From assembly GCF_000981805.1 (NCBI RefSeq), contig NZ_CP011132.1:2356001-2420000 (forward strand): a stretch of 64,000 nucleotides of DNA. The letters run 5' to 3'. Numbering within the stretch: the stretch's first letter is position 1; each line of letters opens with the position of its first letter. Source of the stretch: Citrobacter amalonaticus Y19 (GTDB taxonomy: Bacteria > Pseudomonadota > Gammaproteobacteria > Enterobacterales > Enterobacteriaceae). A program made the translations under genes and the position numbers. The notes below the pieces were generated by a model, which worked only from the letters and a program-made list of their open reading frames with translations, ran no database searches and had not been told where the DNA came from. Below, piece by piece: positions 18,958 to 28,210 of the stretch.

Positions 18958-19075
18958 CGTAGGCCGGATAAGCAACGCGCCATCCGGCGGTCATTGCCTG
19001 ATGGCGACGCTTCGCGTCTTATCAGGCCTACACGCTACAGAATCGTAGACCCGGTAAGCGCAGCGTCACCGGGCG
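18958..19075. repeat. REP/BIME cluster between cpsB and cpsG
   Basis: Three alternating REP palindromes lie in the gap: GTAGGCCGGATAAGC...CATCCGGC (18959-18988), GCCTGATGGCG...TATCAGGCCTAC (18997-19032), and a variant GTAGACCCGGTAAGC...CACCGGGC (19045-19074). The last has an altered, C/G-rich stem. They are transcribed within the wca operon. Confidence 0.85.
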
Positions 19076-19086
19076 CAATAAAGGCG

Positions 19087-20523
19087 TTACACCCGGCCGT
19101 AGCGATCTTTAAACCGCACCACGTCATCCTCTTCGAGGTAAGAACCCGAGCGCACTTCAATCAGATCGAGTGGAATTTTTCCGGGGTTTTCCAGACAGTG
19201 GGTGGCCCCCAGCGGAATGTAGACAGACTCGTTTTCACCGAGCAGTTTGATATCACCGTCAATGGTGACTTTGGCAGTACCGGCCACCACCACCCAGTGT
19301 TCAGCGCGGTGATGGTGCATCTGTACCGACAGCCCCTCACCCGGTTTCACGGTGATGCGTTTGACCTGATAGCGGTCGCCGGCGTCGATGGAGTCATATT
19401 TGCCCCACGGACGGTACACTTCGCGGTGAATATGGTGCTCGTGGCGACCATCGGCTTTGATTTGTTCAACCACTTTCTTCACGTCCTGCACCGCATGACG
19501 ATCGGCGATCAGTACCGCATCTTTGGTCTGCACCACCACCAGATCTTTGACGCCGACGGTGGTCACCAGACCCGATTCGGCATAGACATAGCTGTTCTCG
19601 GTTTTATGGCTGATAACGTCGCCGTGGTGGACGTTTCCCTCGGCAGTATGGGCGCTGATTTCCCACAGCGAGGACCAGGAACCGACATCGCTCCAGCCCG
19701 CATCCATCGGCATCACCACCGCATCCGCCGTGCGCTCCATCACCGCGTAATCGACGGATTCTTCCGGGCAGGCCAGGAATGAGGCTTCATCCACGCGGAT
19801 GAAATCGAGATCCGGATCGACCGCGCTCATCGCGTTTTCGCAGGCTTCCAGAATATCGGGACGGTATTTCTTCAGCTCTTCCAGATAGCGTCCGGCGCGG
19901 AACAGGAACATCCCGCTGTTCCAGTAATAATCCCCGCTGGCGACATAAGCCTGAGCCGTTTCCAGATTCGGTTTTTCCACAAACTGCGCAACCTCAAACG
20001 CCACGGCATCTTTCTCGCCGGGCGTGACATCGCCGCGACGGATATAGCCGTAGCCGGTTTCCGGTAGATCCGGAACGATACCAAACGTGACCAGCTTTCC
20101 GGCTTCGGCATACGGCATGGCGTTTCGCACCGCGTCACGAAAGGCGTCTTCGTTGGCAATCACGTGATCTGCCGCCAGCACCAGCATCAGCGGGTCGCAG
20201 TCCGGACGGTGGCGTTTTGCCGCCAGCGCCGCTAAAGCAATCGCCGGCGCGGTATTGCGTCCTGCCGGTTCGAGAATAATGTTCTCAGTCAGTTTGTTGA
20301 GCTGGCGCAACTGCTCCGCGACGATAAAACGGTGCTGCTCGTTGCAGATAACGACCGGGCTTTCGCACTCCACGCCGTTCAGACGACAAATGGTCGTTTG
20401 CAGCATGGTGAGATCGCCTTTCAGGCACAGAAACTGCTTGGGATAAAGTACGCGGGAAAGCGGCCATAAGCGGCTACCGGAGCCACCGGCCATTACGACC
20501 GGATAGAGTGTTGTCTGACTCAT
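19087..20523 (-). CDS. cpsB: Mannose-1-phosphate guanylyltransferase CpsB (ManC)
   Basis: This 478-residue bifunctional-type enzyme makes GDP-mannose from GTP and mannose-1-P. The N-terminal nucleotidyltransferase has V-M-A-G-G-S-G-S-R-L-W-P-L-S-R near residues 10-24 and F-V-E-K-P-N. The C-terminal cupin of the type II PMI family has E-V-Y-R-P-W-G and Q-M-H-H-H-R-A-E-H-W. I choose the ATG at 20523, with GGGGA upstream, over an ATG eight codons earlier, because the protein then starts M-S-Q-T-T-L-Y-P like its homologues. It supplies gmd and fcl. Confidence 0.96.
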   Translation of the reverse strand: MSQTTLYPVVMAGGSGSRLWPLSRVLYPKQFLCLKGDLTMLQTTICRLNGVECESPVVICNEQHRFIVAEQLRQLNKLTENIILEPAGRNTAPAIALAALAAKRHRPDCDPLMLVLAADHVIANEDAFRDAVRNAMPYAEAGKLVTFGIVPDLPETGYGYIRRGDVTPGEKDAVAFEVAQFVEKPNLETAQAYVASGDYYWNSGMFLFRAGRYLEELKKYRPDILEACENAMSAVDPDLDFIRVDEASFLACPEESVDYAVMERTADAVVMPMDAGWSDVGSWSSLWEISAHTAEGNVHHGDVISHKTENSYVYAESGLVTTVGVKDLVVVQTKDAVLIADRHAVQDVKKVVEQIKADGRHEHHIHREVYRPWGKYDSIDAGDRYQVKRITVKPGEGLSVQMHHHRAEHWVVVAGTAKVTIDGDIKLLGENESVYIPLGATHCLENPGKIPLDLIEVRSGSYLEEDDVVRFKDRYGRV

Positions 20524-20554
20524 AATTAATCCCCGAATCCCCTTCATTCTTCAC

Positions 20555-20643
20555 GTTGCAGGTGTGTTGTCTTTCCTCGTTCACCCCAGTCACTTACTTA
20601 TGTAAGCTCCTGGGGATTCACTGCGTCGCCGCCTTCCTGCAAC
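20555..20643. repeat. Nested palindromic intergenic repeat (copy 1)
   Basis: Terminal arms GTTGCAGG (20555-20562) and CCTGCAAC (20636-20643) are exact inverted repeats. Inside are CCCCAG (20584-20589)/CTGGGG (20610-20615) and a small CTTAC/GTAAG hairpin. The right half carries GGGGATTCACTGC...GCCGCCTTCC. A diverged element of the same design lies at 58140-58247. It is distinct from the REP units. Confidence 0.75.
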
Positions 20644-20648
20644 TCGAA

Positions 20649-21875
20649 TTATTTTGGGGAAATATCATTCATAAATTGACGTAACACGTTCTCTTTATCG
20701 AGCGTGCGTTCGGCATATTCACGTGCCACCGTGTTGTTTTTGGGCATAGCGAGCGCCATCGCGACCCCGGCCACCAGCGCGTCGACCGATTCCGGCTCAA
20801 CGCAGACCGCGATGCCTGCAACGTTGTCGCAAAGCTGACCGAGTTCCGTCTCCGGTTCTGCGGTAATCACCGCATTACCGCCCACCGCCAGAATGTTGGT
20901 CAGTTTGGAGGGCAGAACGGCATCCGCCGCCCCGCGTTTTTGCACGACCAGATGGCAATCGCCCATCTTCAATAGTGCAGGCAGCGCCTCGTACGGTTGC
21001 AGCGGGAAAAACAGCACGTTGTGCAGACCGCGCTCGCGGACCATTTTCTCCAGCCGCGCTTTACCGCCGCCCTGACCGACGATGGCGAAAATGAGCGGCT
21101 GCTCACGCAGTTGTTCCGCCGCCGCAATCACGTTTTCCAGCCCCTGCTTCTCGCCGATATTGCCGGAGTAAAGAATGATTTTTTTGTCATCCGGCAAACC
21201 AAGCTGTTGGCGCAGGGTAATGACCTCGTCATCACTAACGTTTTGAAAACGGGCGACTTCCGACCAGTTAGGGAAGAAGATCACCTTCTCTGCCGCCACC
21301 CCTTTCTCCTGCGCTTTATTCATCATTGAGCGGGAGATGGTGGAGACATTGTCGACGTTATGCAGGCCACTGCGCTCGAAAGCGGTCGCCAGTTGCGCCA
21401 CTTTGCCGCTTTTACCCTTGCCCGCCAGACCGAGGCCCAGCATCGCATCGACCTCGTAGTCCTGAATGTGCAGCACGGTGCGGGCACCGGAGAGTTTTGC
21501 CAGCAGGCGCATCCCCGGCGTACAAAACAGCGTGGGCACCACGCCAATAATGCGATCCGGCTTCCAGCGACGCTGCGCCATCAGCGGGAAAAAGCTGCTC
21601 AGGGCAAAGCTGCCCAGATGCAGTAATCGTTTCAGTGTTGATGGCTGCTTTGGCACATACAACGGGCAGCGCCAGACGGTGGCGTCGCCCTCTTCCCGGC
21701 GATAGCGCCAGGCAGAGTAACGCTCGCCGACTTTCCACTGTGGGTAGTACGGTGGTGCGGTGATGACCCGCACGTCATGGCCTTCACGCGCCATCCACTC
21801 CACCATTTCACCGGTGTATTTGCCGATGCCGGTGAGTTCTGGTGAGTAGTTGATGCCATAAACGAGGATTCTCAT
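20649..21875 (-). CDS. wcaI: Colanic acid glycosyltransferase WcaI
   Basis: This 408-residue GT4-type enzyme begins M-R-I-L-V-Y-G-I-N-Y-S-P-E-L-T-G-I-G-K-Y, the characteristic N-terminal acceptor loop of the WcaI family, with G-N-I-G-E-K-Q-G-L near residue 245 in the donor half. It is predicted to be the fucosyltransferase adding a fucose of the colanic acid unit (family knowledge). The start overlaps the gmm stop by 4 bp (ATGA). A palindromic repeat separates it from cpsB. Confidence 0.93.
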   Translation of the reverse strand: MRILVYGINYSPELTGIGKYTGEMVEWMAREGHDVRVITAPPYYPQWKVGERYSAWRYRREEGDATVWRCPLYVPKQPSTLKRLLHLGSFALSSFFPLMAQRRWKPDRIIGVVPTLFCTPGMRLLAKLSGARTVLHIQDYEVDAMLGLGLAGKGKSGKVAQLATAFERSGLHNVDNVSTISRSMMNKAQEKGVAAEKVIFFPNWSEVARFQNVSDDEVITLRQQLGLPDDKKIILYSGNIGEKQGLENVIAAAEQLREQPLIFAIVGQGGGKARLEKMVRERGLHNVLFFPLQPYEALPALLKMGDCHLVVQKRGAADAVLPSKLTNILAVGGNAVITAEPETELGQLCDNVAGIAVCVEPESVDALVAGVAMALAMPKNNTVAREYAERTLDKENVLRQFMNDISPK

Positions 21876-22351
21876 AATCCCGGCGCCTTAGCCTGACATT
21901 CCGGCAAAAAGTACGCCCGACTGTTGTCATGCACGTTGTCGCTCGCCAGCAACGCCGCAGGCGTCAGCCAACGGTAAGCGTTGTGCTGCGCGTCAGGCAG
22001 AGACAAATCGCGCGCCTGCACCCGCAGACGGAAACCGAGCACGATGTAATGCGTCGAGAAGTCTTCGCCGGAAAAGTTATCGTCATAGAAATGCTGCCAG
22101 ACGCCATAAAATTCCCCGGCGGACAGCGGTAAACGTTGTCCCAGTTCGGCTTCGGTCAGGCGTTCGAAGGCCACACTCAGCGGCTCATCTTTTTGCACCC
22201 GCCCACCGGGCACAAACCAGTAGCCCTGCGCCGGGCGGTTCAGTCGTTTGCCCAGCAGAAATTCCCCCTGCGCGTTTTCCACGATCAAATCAATGGAGAC
22301 AAGCGGCGTGGAACGCACGACGGTGGCAAAATCTTCCTGACGTAAAAACAT
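21872..22351 (-). CDS. gmm: GDP-mannose mannosyl hydrolase Gmm (NudD)
   Basis: This 159-residue Nudix-fold enzyme hydrolyses GDP-mannose (and GDP-glucose) to GDP and sugar by displacement at the sugar carbon. The Nudix-like stretch G-G-R-V-Q-K-D-E-P-L-S-V-A-F-E-R-L-T-E-A-E-L-G departs from the classical box, as expected for this family. It may set the GDP-mannose/GDP-fucose pool during colanic acid synthesis. It lies 2 bp after fcl and overlaps wcaI by 4 bp. Confidence 0.95.
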   Translation of the reverse strand: MFLRQEDFATVVRSTPLVSIDLIVENAQGEFLLGKRLNRPAQGYWFVPGGRVQKDEPLSVAFERLTEAELGQRLPLSAGEFYGVWQHFYDDNFSGEDFSTHYIVLGFRLRVQARDLSLPDAQHNAYRWLTPAALLASDNVHDNSRAYFLPECQAKAPGL

Positions 22352-22353
22352 GT

Positions 22354-23319
22354 TTACCCCCGGAACCGATGCTGATTCTCAAGGAACCACTGGTACGTGC
22401 TGGCAAGACCTGCTTCCAGTGAGATCTCGTGATACCAGCCCAGTTGATGCAGACGCGCCACATCCAGCAGTTTTCGCGGCGTACCGTCCGGCTTCGTAGC
22501 GTCAAACACCACGCGGCCTTTGTAACCCACAACCTGAGCGATGGTCTGCGCCAGTTCACGAATGGTGCAGTCCACGCCCGTACCGACGTTAATGTGCGAC
22601 AGCATCGGCTGGGTGTTTTCCTGCCAGACTTCGCTGTCCAGTTCCATCACGTGGATGCTGGCCGCCGCCATATCATCGACGTGCAAGAACTCACGCATCG
22701 GCGTCCCGCTTCCCCACACCACCACGTCCGGCGCGTTCTGCACGGTCGCTTCGTGGAAACGACGCAGCAGCGCCGGGATCACATGCGAATTGCTCGGATG
22801 GAAGTTGTCATGCGGGCCGTACAGGTTGGTTGGCATCACGGAACGATAATCGCGGCCATACTGGCGGTTATAGGACTCGCACAGCTTGATACCGGCAATC
22901 TTGGCAATGGCATACGGCTCGTTGGTCGGTTCCAGCGTGCCCTGCAACAGTTCACTTTCCGCCATCGGCTGTTTCGCCAGTTTGGGATAGATACAGGATG
23001 AACCGAGGAACAGCAGCTTATTCACGTTGTGCAGATGTGCAGCGTGAATAATATTGCTTTCCATCATCATGTTTTCAAAGATGAAATCGGCCGGGTACGT
23101 GTTGTTAGCAACAATGCCGCCCACCTTCGCCGCCGCCAGATAAACCTGGTCTATCCGTTCGGCGGCAAAGAAATCCTGTACGGCCTTACTGTCCAGCAGG
23201 TTCAGCTCATCACGCGTGCGCAGCACCAACTCCACATCGCCGCGCTGCTCAAGCTGGCGGACAATCGCGGAACCCACCATTCCGCGATGACCGGCAATAA
23301 AGATACGTTGTTTGCTCAT
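22354..23319 (-). CDS. fcl: GDP-L-fucose synthase Fcl (WcaG)
   Basis: This 321-residue SDR epimerase/reductase turns GDP-4-keto-6-deoxymannose into GDP-L-fucose using NADPH. Seen: Rossmann motif G-H-R-G-M-V-G-S near residues 10-17, the catalytic S-S-C-I-Y-P segment near residue 107, and Y-A-I-A-K near residue 136. It starts 2 bp after gmd. All catalytic residues known for the family are present. Confidence 0.96.
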   Translation of the reverse strand: MSKQRIFIAGHRGMVGSAIVRQLEQRGDVELVLRTRDELNLLDSKAVQDFFAAERIDQVYLAAAKVGGIVANNTYPADFIFENMMMESNIIHAAHLHNVNKLLFLGSSCIYPKLAKQPMAESELLQGTLEPTNEPYAIAKIAGIKLCESYNRQYGRDYRSVMPTNLYGPHDNFHPSNSHVIPALLRRFHEATVQNAPDVVVWGSGTPMREFLHVDDMAAASIHVMELDSEVWQENTQPMLSHINVGTGVDCTIRELAQTIAQVVGYKGRVVFDATKPDGTPRKLLDVARLHQLGWYHEISLEAGLASTYQWFLENQHRFRG

Positions 23320-23321
23320 TC

Positions 23322-24443
23322 TCAGGACTCCAGCGCGATGGCAACCTCGTAGCCGTGAGATTTCAGCAGGGAGTGTTTCTTCGCCGCTTCCAGATCGTTG
23401 GCGACCATCTCGGAGACCATCTCCTGCAACGTAATTTCCGGTTTCCAGCCCAGCTTCTCATGCGCTTTGGTTGGGTCGCCCAGCAGGGTTTCCACTTCCG
23501 CCGGACGGAAATAACGCGGATCAACGGCGACCATGACATCACCCGGTTTCACGCCCGGCGCGTCATGACCGGTGACCGAAACCACTATCCCTTTCTCTTC
23601 CACGCCTTCGCCTTCAAAGCGCAGTTTGATCCCCAGTTGAGCCGCCGCCATTTCGACGAACTGACGCACGGAGTACTGCACGCCGGTGGCGATAACGAAG
23701 TCTTCCGGCTGTTCCTGTTGCAGCATCATCCACTGCATTTTGACGTAGTCTTTCGCATGACCCCAGTCACGCAGGGAATCCATGTTGCCGAGGTACAGGC
23801 AAGACTCCAGACCCTGAGCGATGTTGGCAATCGCGCGGGTGATTTTACGGGTGACGAAGGTTTCGCCACGACGCGGCGATTCGTGGTTAAACAGAATGCC
23901 GTTACAGGCGTAGATACCGTAGGATTCACGGTAGTTGACGGTTATCCAGTAGGCGTAAAGTTTAGCGACCGCGTACGGTGAGCGCGGGTAGAACGGCGTG
24001 GTCTCTTTCTGCGGAATTTCCTGCACCAGACCGTACAGTTCGGAAGTTGATGCCTGATAGAAACGGGTTTTCTTTTCAAGGCCCAGGAAGCGGATGGCTT
24101 CCAGCAGGCGCAGTGTCCCCATCGCATCGACATCGGCCGTGTATTCCGGCGATTCGAAGGAGACCGCTACGTGGCTCATGGCACCCAGGTTGTAGACCTC
24201 ATCCGGCTGTACTTCTTGCAGGATACGCGTCAGGTTAGAGGAGTCCGTCAGGTCACCGTAGTGCAGATGGAATTTCGGGTTACCCGCATGAGGATCCTGA
24301 TAGATGTGATCCACGCGCTCGGTGTTAAATGAAGAAGCACGACGCTTAATCCCGTGAACTTCATACCCTTTTTCCAGCAGAAGTTCTGTCAGGTAAGAAC
24401 CGTCCTGCCCGGTTACACCGGTGATGAGAGCGACTTTTGACAT
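23322..24443 (-). CDS. gmd: GDP-mannose 4,6-dehydratase Gmd
   Basis: This 373-residue SDR enzyme catalyses the first step from GDP-mannose to GDP-L-fucose. It carries G-V-T-G-Q-D-G-S-Y-L (residues 9-18), the R-R-A-S-S-F-N-T loop that holds the cofactor, the S-T-S-E-L-Y-G catalytic stretch and Y-A-V-A-K. It is preceded by wcaF (11 bp gap) and followed by fcl, the standard colanic acid order. Confidence 0.97.
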   Translation of the reverse strand: MSKVALITGVTGQDGSYLTELLLEKGYEVHGIKRRASSFNTERVDHIYQDPHAGNPKFHLHYGDLTDSSNLTRILQEVQPDEVYNLGAMSHVAVSFESPEYTADVDAMGTLRLLEAIRFLGLEKKTRFYQASTSELYGLVQEIPQKETTPFYPRSPYAVAKLYAYWITVNYRESYGIYACNGILFNHESPRRGETFVTRKITRAIANIAQGLESCLYLGNMDSLRDWGHAKDYVKMQWMMLQQEQPEDFVIATGVQYSVRQFVEMAAAQLGIKLRFEGEGVEEKGIVVSVTGHDAPGVKPGDVMVAVDPRYFRPAEVETLLGDPTKAHEKLGWKPEITLQEMVSEMVANDLEAAKKHSLLKSHGYEVAIALES

Positions 24444-24454
24444 TTTATTACCTC

Positions 24455-25021
24455 TTAATTGATCCCATTAGGGTGTAACGTTGTAACGCGTTCACGCGTT
24501 GCCACTGCGGGATTGCCACGGCAAATCGTATTTGCCGGTAGCGACTTAAAAACACTGCTGCGCGCACCGACGACGGTGCCATCGCCTATCGTGACGCCTG
24601 GCGCCACGAACACATCCGTTGCCAGCCAGCATTTCTCACCAATCACAATCGGGGTGGCATTAATATCAAAATGCGCACTTGCGTGATCGTGACTGCCGGT
24701 ACACAAATAACTTTTCTGCGAAACCACCGCATGGGCGCCAATCGTAATATCACCCAGCGTATATAAATTGACGTCATCACCCACCCAGGCATAATCGCCA
24801 ATGGTTAATTTCCACGGATAGGTAATTTTCACCGATGGTCTAATCACTACGTTTTTTCCTATTTTTGCGCCAAACAGACGGAGCAAAAAAGCGCGCCAGC
24901 GATACAACACCTGCGGCGACCAGGAAAATAATGTTGCCTGTACCGCCCACCACAACTGGACTTTAATTGCATTACCACCCCGAAAACCTTTCGGTACGGA
25001 GAAACCACTTAAATCCTGCAT
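24455..25021 (-). CDS. wcaF: Colanic acid O-acetyltransferase WcaF
   Basis: This 188-residue left-handed beta-helix acyltransferase is built from hexapeptide repeats, for example I-G-K-N-V-V, I-G-D-Y-A-W, I-G-A-H-A-V and I-G-D-G-T-V in the second half, with the catalytic-type H-D-H near residue 117. It probably acetylates a fucose of the colanic acid unit with acetyl-CoA in the cytoplasm. It lies between wcaE (16 bp gap) and gmd. Confidence 0.94.
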   Translation of the reverse strand: MQDLSGFSVPKGFRGGNAIKVQLWWAVQATLFSWSPQVLYRWRAFLLRLFGAKIGKNVVIRPSVKITYPWKLTIGDYAWVGDDVNLYTLGDITIGAHAVVSQKSYLCTGSHDHASAHFDINATPIVIGEKCWLATDVFVAPGVTIGDGTVVGARSSVFKSLPANTICRGNPAVATRERVTTLHPNGIN

Positions 25022-25037
25022 ATTGCATCCTTATATT

Positions 25038-25784
25038 TCAGACTTTGTTATATAAGGCTTTCGTTTTACCGGTTGTGCGCAACCGTAATAGTTTCGACAA
25101 TTCAGCCCAGAAACCCGGCACGCGTAATATCTGACGCTGCACTTTTTTCGCGTCTTCGCATAGTTCCAGATTATTCGTCGTTGACACGCCGCCCATTGAA
25201 AACTCAGACACCAGACCGTCCAGTTTTTTAAAGTCATAGCCTTCTTTATACAATCTGGCGGCCAGCGCATAATCGGATGACACTTTATATTGCAGGTCAT
25301 AGCGCCAGACTTTCAGTCCCGCCAGCGGGAAAAAGATGGCCTGATGACTTGCCGGCAGACTGTGATAAATATACCAACCGGGTTTCGCGCTACGTTTCGT
25401 TTTATGACCATCGCCAAAATCAAGCAGCGCGTCACCGGTAATCATCACGTCATCTTTTTGTGTCTTGAGCTGACGGACAACGTGGGTCACATCCGGATGG
25501 AAAATATCGCCAGAGTTGAGGAACAGCGCGAACTTTCCACGCGCCATTTCAATGCCCTTGTTCATCGCATCATAGATGCCGTTATCCGGTTCGCTGACAA
25601 AGCGTAAGTGATAGTTACCACTGAGGTTTTCCAGAAATTCTTGTGTACCATCCTTCGAACCGCCATCCACTACAATCCACTCAAAGCTGATGTCACTCGC
25701 CTTCGCCAGGTGCGCCAGTGACGCATGGGTTTTGGCAATGCCGTCCAGATTGCGAAACGCGACGGTGATAACACTGAGCAGCAT
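25038..25784 (-). CDS. wcaE: Colanic acid glycosyltransferase WcaE (GT2)
   Basis: This 248-residue family 2 glycosyltransferase has L-S-V-I-T-V-A-F-R-N at the N-terminus, W-I-V-V-D-G-G-S-K-D-G-T near residue 37 and the D-N-G-I-Y-D-A-M-N-K-G segment near residue 66, which define the GT-A fold. It is predicted to add one sugar (a fucosyltransferase role has been proposed for the family). It has a 13 bp gap after wcaD. Confidence 0.94.
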   Translation of the reverse strand: MLLSVITVAFRNLDGIAKTHASLAHLAKASDISFEWIVVDGGSKDGTQEFLENLSGNYHLRFVSEPDNGIYDAMNKGIEMARGKFALFLNSGDIFHPDVTHVVRQLKTQKDDVMITGDALLDFGDGHKTKRSAKPGWYIYHSLPASHQAIFFPLAGLKVWRYDLQYKVSSDYALAARLYKEGYDFKKLDGLVSEFSMGGVSTTNNLELCEDAKKVQRQILRVPGFWAELSKLLRLRTTGKTKALYNKV

Positions 25785-25797
25785 AGGATTAACCTCA

Positions 25798-27018
25798 TTA
25801 TACTTTTGTAATATTCAGCGCTTTGCGCAGAATAAACGGACAAACAATTAAAAATGCATATTCCGGACTAAATATCGAACCGGTAAAAAACAGCGACACC
25901 GGCGTAAAAAGATAAAGTTGCACCCGAAAATTCTGATTATCGCCAAATGCGTTTAACGTCATTTTAAAGATTTTCCACAGGTACCACAGCGTCATTAACA
26001 CCGCGAACCAGGAAAAATAAATAATCAGCAGATACAAACCATTGTCTATTGTTTTTCCGACATCTGCACCGTTAAAGATTCCGAATGATGCGACATATTC
26101 ATAAAGTGAGCCAAATCTGACTACGCCATCAATATGGGTCAACGAATAACCGACCATCACTAACGGACCCACAATGCGATAATAAGAAGACGATCCTTCC
26201 GTGCCTAAATCTCCCAGACGCGTAGAGATATAAGGGAATGCAAATATCACCCCTACTAAAAATACGGCTAATGAGATTATCGCCAGCGGTAACTTTTTCT
26301 TTATCGCATCCTTATTCAGATACTGAAACGCCCATTCCAGCAGGTAAAACAGGATAAATGTCATTACCCCTGAAAACGATCCTGATAATATTATCCCTGC
26401 CAGAATCATAGCATCGGTTTTAGGTGTTTTGATACCAAACTGTTTGATACTGAGCCAAATTGAGATTAACGCCAGAGCAAAAAATGCCGGTTCAAAATAG
26501 AGTGCGGTCGTTCGCTTGCCACCAAATTTAATAAAGTTCAGTACATAGCTATTACTGTAAATAAGATACTTCGAAATTCCTTCCATCAGGCTACTGCCGC
26601 CGGTCAGGATAATTTGCGCCATTTCCGCCGCGGCCAGCATCACCACCAGCGCCACCACCAGATAGAAAAAGCGCAGGATCTTACGGTAGTTATGCGGGGA
26701 AATGGTTTTGAAGCGAATGCTCCAGACCATGCCGATAATGATCACGATATAGACAAACAGCATCGTCGACGTGACGTACTTGCTGGCGTCCAGCGACTGA
26801 CCGAACAGATAGTTAAACGCCGTAAGCCCTGCCCCAATCCCTAACGCAATCATCAGCTTTTTAATGCTGATTCGCTCAACGAACAGCAACAAAAAGACGG
26901 GTAAAAAAGTGACGATGGTGATGGGGAAACTTTCGCCCAGTTGGGCAATTTTGACGTTGACCAGCAGGTAGATCAGCGGCAGCAGCAGATAGCTACAGAT
27001 TCTGATAGAACGAGACAT
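25798..27018 (-). CDS. wcaD: Colanic acid polymerase WcaD (Wzy-type)
   Basis: This is a 406-residue multi-pass membrane protein with about ten segments, the predicted Wzy polymerase of colanic acid. The open frame extends 59 codons further upstream. The start is placed at the ATG at 27018 because GGAGGA lies just before it and the product then begins M-S-R-S-I-R-I-C-S-Y-L-L-L-P like its homologues; the extra N-terminus is Arg-rich and lies in wcaC. It overlaps wcaC by 26 bp. Confidence 0.93.
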   Translation of the reverse strand: MSRSIRICSYLLLPLIYLLVNVKIAQLGESFPITIVTFLPVFLLLFVERISIKKLMIALGIGAGLTAFNYLFGQSLDASKYVTSTMLFVYIVIIIGMVWSIRFKTISPHNYRKILRFFYLVVALVVMLAAAEMAQIILTGGSSLMEGISKYLIYSNSYVLNFIKFGGKRTTALYFEPAFFALALISIWLSIKQFGIKTPKTDAMILAGIILSGSFSGVMTFILFYLLEWAFQYLNKDAIKKKLPLAIISLAVFLVGVIFAFPYISTRLGDLGTEGSSSYYRIVGPLVMVGYSLTHIDGVVRFGSLYEYVASFGIFNGADVGKTIDNGLYLLIIYFSWFAVLMTLWYLWKIFKMTLNAFGDNQNFRVQLYLFTPVSLFFTGSIFSPEYAFLIVCPFILRKALNITKV

Positions 27019-28210
27019 ATTCCTCCAGCATCTGTTGACCACTGTATGCCGCGCGACTGCGCTCACGAAACGCGCTGAGCGTGGTGCCAAAAACGGTCTG
27101 TGCGATCCCCGCCTTGTCCATCTGTACCAGTTGCAGCACCTCTTGCGCCGCAAACGTTTTTCCACCCGATTTGTGCAGCACTTCCTGCGCCGCATCGCTG
27201 TGGGTGGCGATCACCGGTACGCCTATCGACAACGCTTCGCATAAAATCAGCGGGTAATTGTCCACGCGGGAACTGAACACCAGTGCGTCCATCTGATTGA
27301 GCGCGCTCATCAGCTTACGTTTGTCGGTTTCGAAGCCGTGATTCACCACGTTCGCCCCGTCAAACGGCGAGAATTTGCCAAAGGTATGCAGCTCAATCTT
27401 ATCGCCCAGCGCCATCATGTCTCGCACCAGGCGCTGATTGGTTTTACCGTCGTAGCGCAGATCGTGGGCAACAATCGCAATCTTCGGTTTCCCTTGCGTC
27501 TCATTGACCGGGGACAATTCCGCCAGAATCGCTTCGGTTGCCACATCAATACCGTTATTAATAATGCGGCAGCGCCCCGCGCCGTACAGACTGTTAAACG
27601 CGTCGGCAACGTGTTGACTCGGCGAGATAAACTGACAGCCCAGCGCCAGCATCTGGCGGAACAGTTGACGTTTTCCGTCGACCAGCGCATGCGCACGGTC
27701 AACCTTCACCGGCGGGTAATTATTCAGCGTCGGGCATTTCTGACAGCCGGATTTCCACCCCTCACAGCCGTCGGTAAAGGCGCAACGCCCGGTCACACTC
27801 CAGTGGTCATGCAGCGTCCAGACCAGCGTGACGTCCGGCTTGTGATTTTTCACCTTTTCGCAGAACGCCACCACGTCAGCCAGATTCAGCCAGTAGCTGT
27901 GCAGAACGTGAAAATGCAGTACCAGTGGCCCAGGTGTGCGGGTCACGGTACGGTAGAGCGTATTCAGATTGCCAAACAGATCGCGATTGAACAGACGAAA
28001 CAGGGCGATATTGGCCACCGACGTCAGACGTGGCGTCTGCTTGATGACATGGGAATAGTGGCGATGGCTGACGCTCTTTTTCCCTCCCTTGCCGTAGCCG
28101 TAGATAAATTGCGAAGCCAGCCCTTTTTGCAGCGCACGCTGATGCAGATCTAATGCCACTCCAGCCGCACCGCCTTCCGCCAGTCGCACATTAAATTGCA
28201 GAATATTCAT
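26993..28210 (-). CDS. wcaC: Colanic acid glycosyltransferase WcaC
   Basis: This 405-residue GT4-type enzyme has an N-terminal G-G-A-A-G-V-A loop and the donor-site region S-R-V-D-N-Y-P-L-I-L-C-E-A-L-S-I-G-V-P-V near residue 315. A Cys-rich insertion between about residues 150 and 165 (C-A-F-T-D-G-C-E-G-W-K-S-G-C-Q-K-C-P) is characteristic of this branch and may bind metal. It starts with a 4-bp overlap with wcaB. Its proposed role is adding galactose to the unit. Confidence 0.93.
   Translation of the reverse strand: MNILQFNVRLAEGGAAGVALDLHQRALQKGLASQFIYGYGKGGKKSVSHRHYSHVIKQTPRLTSVANIALFRLFNRDLFGNLNTLYRTVTRTPGPLVLHFHVLHSYWLNLADVVAFCEKVKNHKPDVTLVWTLHDHWSVTGRCAFTDGCEGWKSGCQKCPTLNNYPPVKVDRAHALVDGKRQLFRQMLALGCQFISPSQHVADAFNSLYGAGRCRIINNGIDVATEAILAELSPVNETQGKPKIAIVAHDLRYDGKTNQRLVRDMMALGDKIELHTFGKFSPFDGANVVNHGFETDKRKLMSALNQMDALVFSSRVDNYPLILCEALSIGVPVIATHSDAAQEVLHKSGGKTFAAQEVLQLVQMDKAGIAQTVFGTTLSAFRERSRAAYSGQQMLEEYVSFYQNL

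Noticed and set aside
18958..19075. Possible CRISPR-like spaced repeats
   Set aside because: Units are alternating REP palindromes with no regular spacers and no cas genes.
27019..27195. 59-codon N-terminal extension of wcaD
   Set aside because: Arg-rich, lies within wcaC, no similarity; GGAGGA precedes the ATG at 27018.
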